Source: Escherichia sp. E4742
GTDB taxonomy: Bacteria > Pseudomonadota > Gammaproteobacteria > Enterobacterales > Enterobacteriaceae
Length of the DNA: 64,000 bases
Direction: 5' to 3'
Assembly: GCF_005843885.1 (NCBI RefSeq)
Contig: NZ_CP040443.1
Span: 3,658,001-3,722,000 of the forward strand
Position 1 is the stretch's first letter, and every line of letters starts with the position of its first letter. Made by a program: the position numbers and the translations under genes. The notes under the pieces were generated by a model. It did not search any database, had not been told where the DNA came from, and saw nothing but the letters and a program-made list of their open reading frames with translations. Below, one piece after another: positions 62,014-64,000 of the stretch.

Positions 62014-64000
62014 ATGAGCGGAAAACCGGCGGCGCGTCAGGGCGACATGACGCAGTATGGCGGTAGCATTGTCCAGGGTTCAGCCGGGGTGCGCATTGGC
62101 GCCCCCACCGGCGTGGCCTGTTCGGTGTGCCCCGGCGGGGTGACATCCGGTCATCCGGTCAATCCGCTGCTCGGCGCAAAAGTCCTTCCCGGCGAAACCG
62201 ACATCGCCCTGCCCGGCCCGCTGCCGTTCATCCTCTCCCGCACCTACAGCAGTTACCGGACTAAAACCCCCGCGCCGGTGGGGCTCCCCGGCCCCGGCTG
62301 GAAAATGTCTGCGGATATCCGCTTACAGCTGCGCGATAACACACTGATACTCAATGATAACGGCGGCAGAAGCCTGTATTTTGAGCACCTGTTTCCCGGT
62401 GAGGACGGTTACAGCCGCAGCGAATCACTGTGGCTGGTGCGCGGCGGCGTGGCGAAACTGGAGGAAGGCCACCGGCTGGCCGCACTCTGGCAGGCGCTGC
62501 CGGAAGAACTCCGCTTAAGTCCGCATCGTTATCTGGCAACGAACAGTCCGCAGGGACCGTGGTGGCTGCTCGGCTGGTGTGAACGGGTGCCGGAGGCGGA
62601 TGAGGTGCTGCCCGCGCCGCTGCCGCCGTACCGGGTGCTGACCGGGCTGGTGGACCGCTTCGGGCGCACACAGACGCTCCACCGCGAAGCCGCCGGCGAA
62701 TTCAGCGGCGAAATCACCGGCGTGACGGATGGGGCCGGGCGTCACTTCCGGCTGGTACTGACCAGCCAGGCGCAGCGGGCAGAAGAGGCCCGGCAGCAGG
62801 CCACTTCCGGCGGGGCGGAACCGTCCGTTTTTCCTGATACTTTACCCGGCTATACCGAATATGGCCGGGACAACGGTATCCGCCTGTCGGCGGTGTGGCT
62901 GACGCACGACCCGGAATACCCGGAGAATTTACCTGCCGCACCGCTGGTGCGCTATGGCTGGACGCCGCGCGGCGAACTGGCGGCGGTGTATGACCGCAGC
63001 GGCACACAGGTGCGCAGCTTTACTTACGATGATAAATACCGGGGCCGGATGGTGGCGCACCGTCACGCAGGCCGACCGGAAATCCGTTACCGTTACGACA
63101 GCGACGGGCGGGTGACAGAACAGCTAAACCCGGCAGGCTTAAGCTACACGTATCAGTATGAGAAAGACCGCATCACCATCACCGACAGCCTGGACCGCCG
63201 TGAAGTGCTGTACACGCAGGGCGAAGGCGGGCTGAAGCGGGTGGTGAAAAAGGAACACGCGGACGGCAGCGTCACGCAGAGTCAGTTTGACGCGGTGGGC
63301 AGGCTTAAGACCCAGACGGATGCCGCAGGCCGGGTAACAGAGTACAGCCCGGATGTGGTGACGGGCCTCATCACGCGCATCACCACGCCGGATGGCAGGG
63401 CATCGGCATTTTACTATAACCACCACAGCCAGTTAACGTCAGCCACCGGGCCTGACGGGCTGGAAATACGCCGGGAATATGATGAATTCGGCCGTCTGAT
63501 TCAGGAAGCTGCCCCTGACGGCGATATCACCCGCTACCGTTATGATAATCCACACAGTGACTTACCCTGCGCAACGGAAGATGCCACCGGCAGCCGGAAA
63601 ACCATGACGTGGAGCCGTTACGGTCAGTTGCTGACCTTCACCGACTGTTCCGGTTATGTAACCCGTTATGACCATGACCGTTTTGGTCAGATGACGGCGG
63701 TGCACCGCGAGGAAGGCCTGAGTCAGTACCGCGCATACGACGGCCGTGGACAGTTAATTGCGGTGAAAGACACGCAGGGCCATGAAACGCGGTATGAATA
63801 CAACACAGCCGGTGACCTGACCGCCATCATCGCGCCGGACGGCAGCAGAAACGGGGCACAGTACGATGCGTGGGGAAAGGCCATCCGCACCACGCAGGGC
63901 GGGCTGACGCGCAGTATGGAATACGATGCTGCCGGACGGGTCATCCGCCTGACCAGTGAAAACGGCAGCCACACCACCTTCCGTTACGATGTACTCGACC
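62014..64000 (+). CDS. rhsC: Rhs element protein RhsC, N-terminal part (runs off window)
   Basis: An open frame from ATG 62014 (MSGKPAARQGDM) continues to the window edge, 662 codons without a stop. E. coli RhsC is about 1,400 residues. The N-terminus has the Rhs-core start with GGVTSGHPVNP and LPFILSRTYSS (~45-85). From ~330 onward YD repeats dominate (RYRYDSDGRVTEQ, TRYEYNTAGDLT, RSMEYDAAGRVIRLT). They form the cocoon that encloses a variable C-terminal toxin, which together with any immunity gene lies outside the window. The core is visibly GC-rich, against an AT-rich 160-bp leader. Rhs proteins are linked to contact-dependent or type VI killing. Confidence 0.92.
   Translation, partial: MSGKPAARQGDMTQYGGSIVQGSAGVRIGAPTGVACSVCPGGVTSGHPVNPLLGAKVLPGETDIALPGPLPFILSRTYSSYRTKTPAPVGLPGPGWKMSADIRLQLRDNTLILNDNGGRSLYFEHLFPGEDGYSRSESLWLVRGGVAKLEEGHRLAALWQALPEELRLSPHRYLATNSPQGPWWLLGWCERVPEADEVLPAPLPPYRVLTGLVDRFGRTQTLHREAAGEFSGEITGVTDGAGRHFRLVLTSQAQRAEEARQQATSGGAEPSVFPDTLPGYTEYGRDNGIRLSAVWLTHDPEYPENLPAAPLVRYGWTPRGELAAVYDRSGTQVRSFTYDDKYRGRMVAHRHAGRPEIRYRYDSDGRVTEQLNPAGLSYTYQYEKDRITITDSLDRREVLYTQGEGGLKRVVKKEHADGSVTQSQFDAVGRLKTQTDAAGRVTEYSPDVVTGLITRITTPDGRASAFYYNHHSQLTSATGPDGLEIRREYDEFGRLIQEAAPDGDITRYRYDNPHSDLPCATEDATGSRKTMTWSRYGQLLTFTDCSGYVTRYDHDRFGQMTAVHREEGLSQYRAYDGRGQLIAVKDTQGHETRYEYNTAGDLTAIIAPDGSRNGAQYDAWGKAIRTTQGGLTRSMEYDAAGRVIRLTSENGSHTTFRYDVLD

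Noticed and set aside
62351..63977. Leftward frames opposite rhsC
   Set aside because: GC-rich antisense shadows of the Rhs core; the rightward frame is continuous and shows YD repeats.

Overview
The window is chromosomal DNA from Escherichia coli or a very close relative (Shigella is not excluded). Nearly every protein matches the familiar E. coli product in length and motif, and the gene order is that of the lip-dac to kdp-rhsC part of the E. coli K-12 map. It is not K-12 MG1655 as I remember it. The potE-speF region is missing between ybfP and kdpE, there is no IS5 between gltI and lnt, and a 145-codon exported-protein gene sits between the metT tRNA operon and asnB. Comparisons with K-12 are from memory.

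Layout. 1-12.5 kb: leftward cell-wall and housekeeping block (ybeD, dacA, rlpA, mrdB/rodA, mrdA/PBP2, rlmH, rsfS, cobC, nadD, holA, lptE, leuS). 12.7-21.1 kb: ybeL, then a poorly understood duplicated cassette: Sel1-repeat gene ybeQ divergent from ybeR-djlB, Sel1-repeat gene ybeT divergent from ybeU-djlC, and the specialised Hsp70 gene hscC. 21.2-25.5 kb: rihA and the glutamate/aspartate transporter gltIJKL with the 3'-derived sRNA SroC. 25.9-31.6 kb: lnt, corC, ybeY, ybeZ, miaB. 31.8-33.8 kb: ubiF facing a seven-tRNA operon (metT-leuW-glnU-glnW-metU-glnV-glnX). 34.1-36.3 kb: the strain-variable exported protein and asnB. 36.7-43 kb: amino-sugar regulon nagBACD divergent from nagE, with CRP and NagC sites between. 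43.3-47.4 kb: glnS, a triple REP array, and the chitoporin genes chiPQ with a NagC-like box and a ChiX sRNA pairing site. 47.7-51 kb: fur with its leader peptide uof, fldA, ybfE with a LexA box, ybfF and seqA. 51-53.4 kb: pgm and ybfP. 53.5-61.3 kb: kdpFABCDE, the high-affinity K+ ATPase and its two-component system, with a KdpE site. 61.5-64 kb: ybfA and the start of a large Rhs gene (rhsC) that runs off the end.

The genes form several working units. PBP2, RodA and RlpA serve elongation and septal peptidoglycan, with PBP5 trimming it. The chitoporin and nag genes form a chitosugar route under NagC. KdpD/E sense and KdpFABC imports potassium. The least explained unit is the HscC/DjlB/DjlC/YbeR/YbeU/Sel1 cassette. 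I found no CRISPR array, prophage or intact insertion sequence. REP/BIME elements occupy many of the intergenic gaps.
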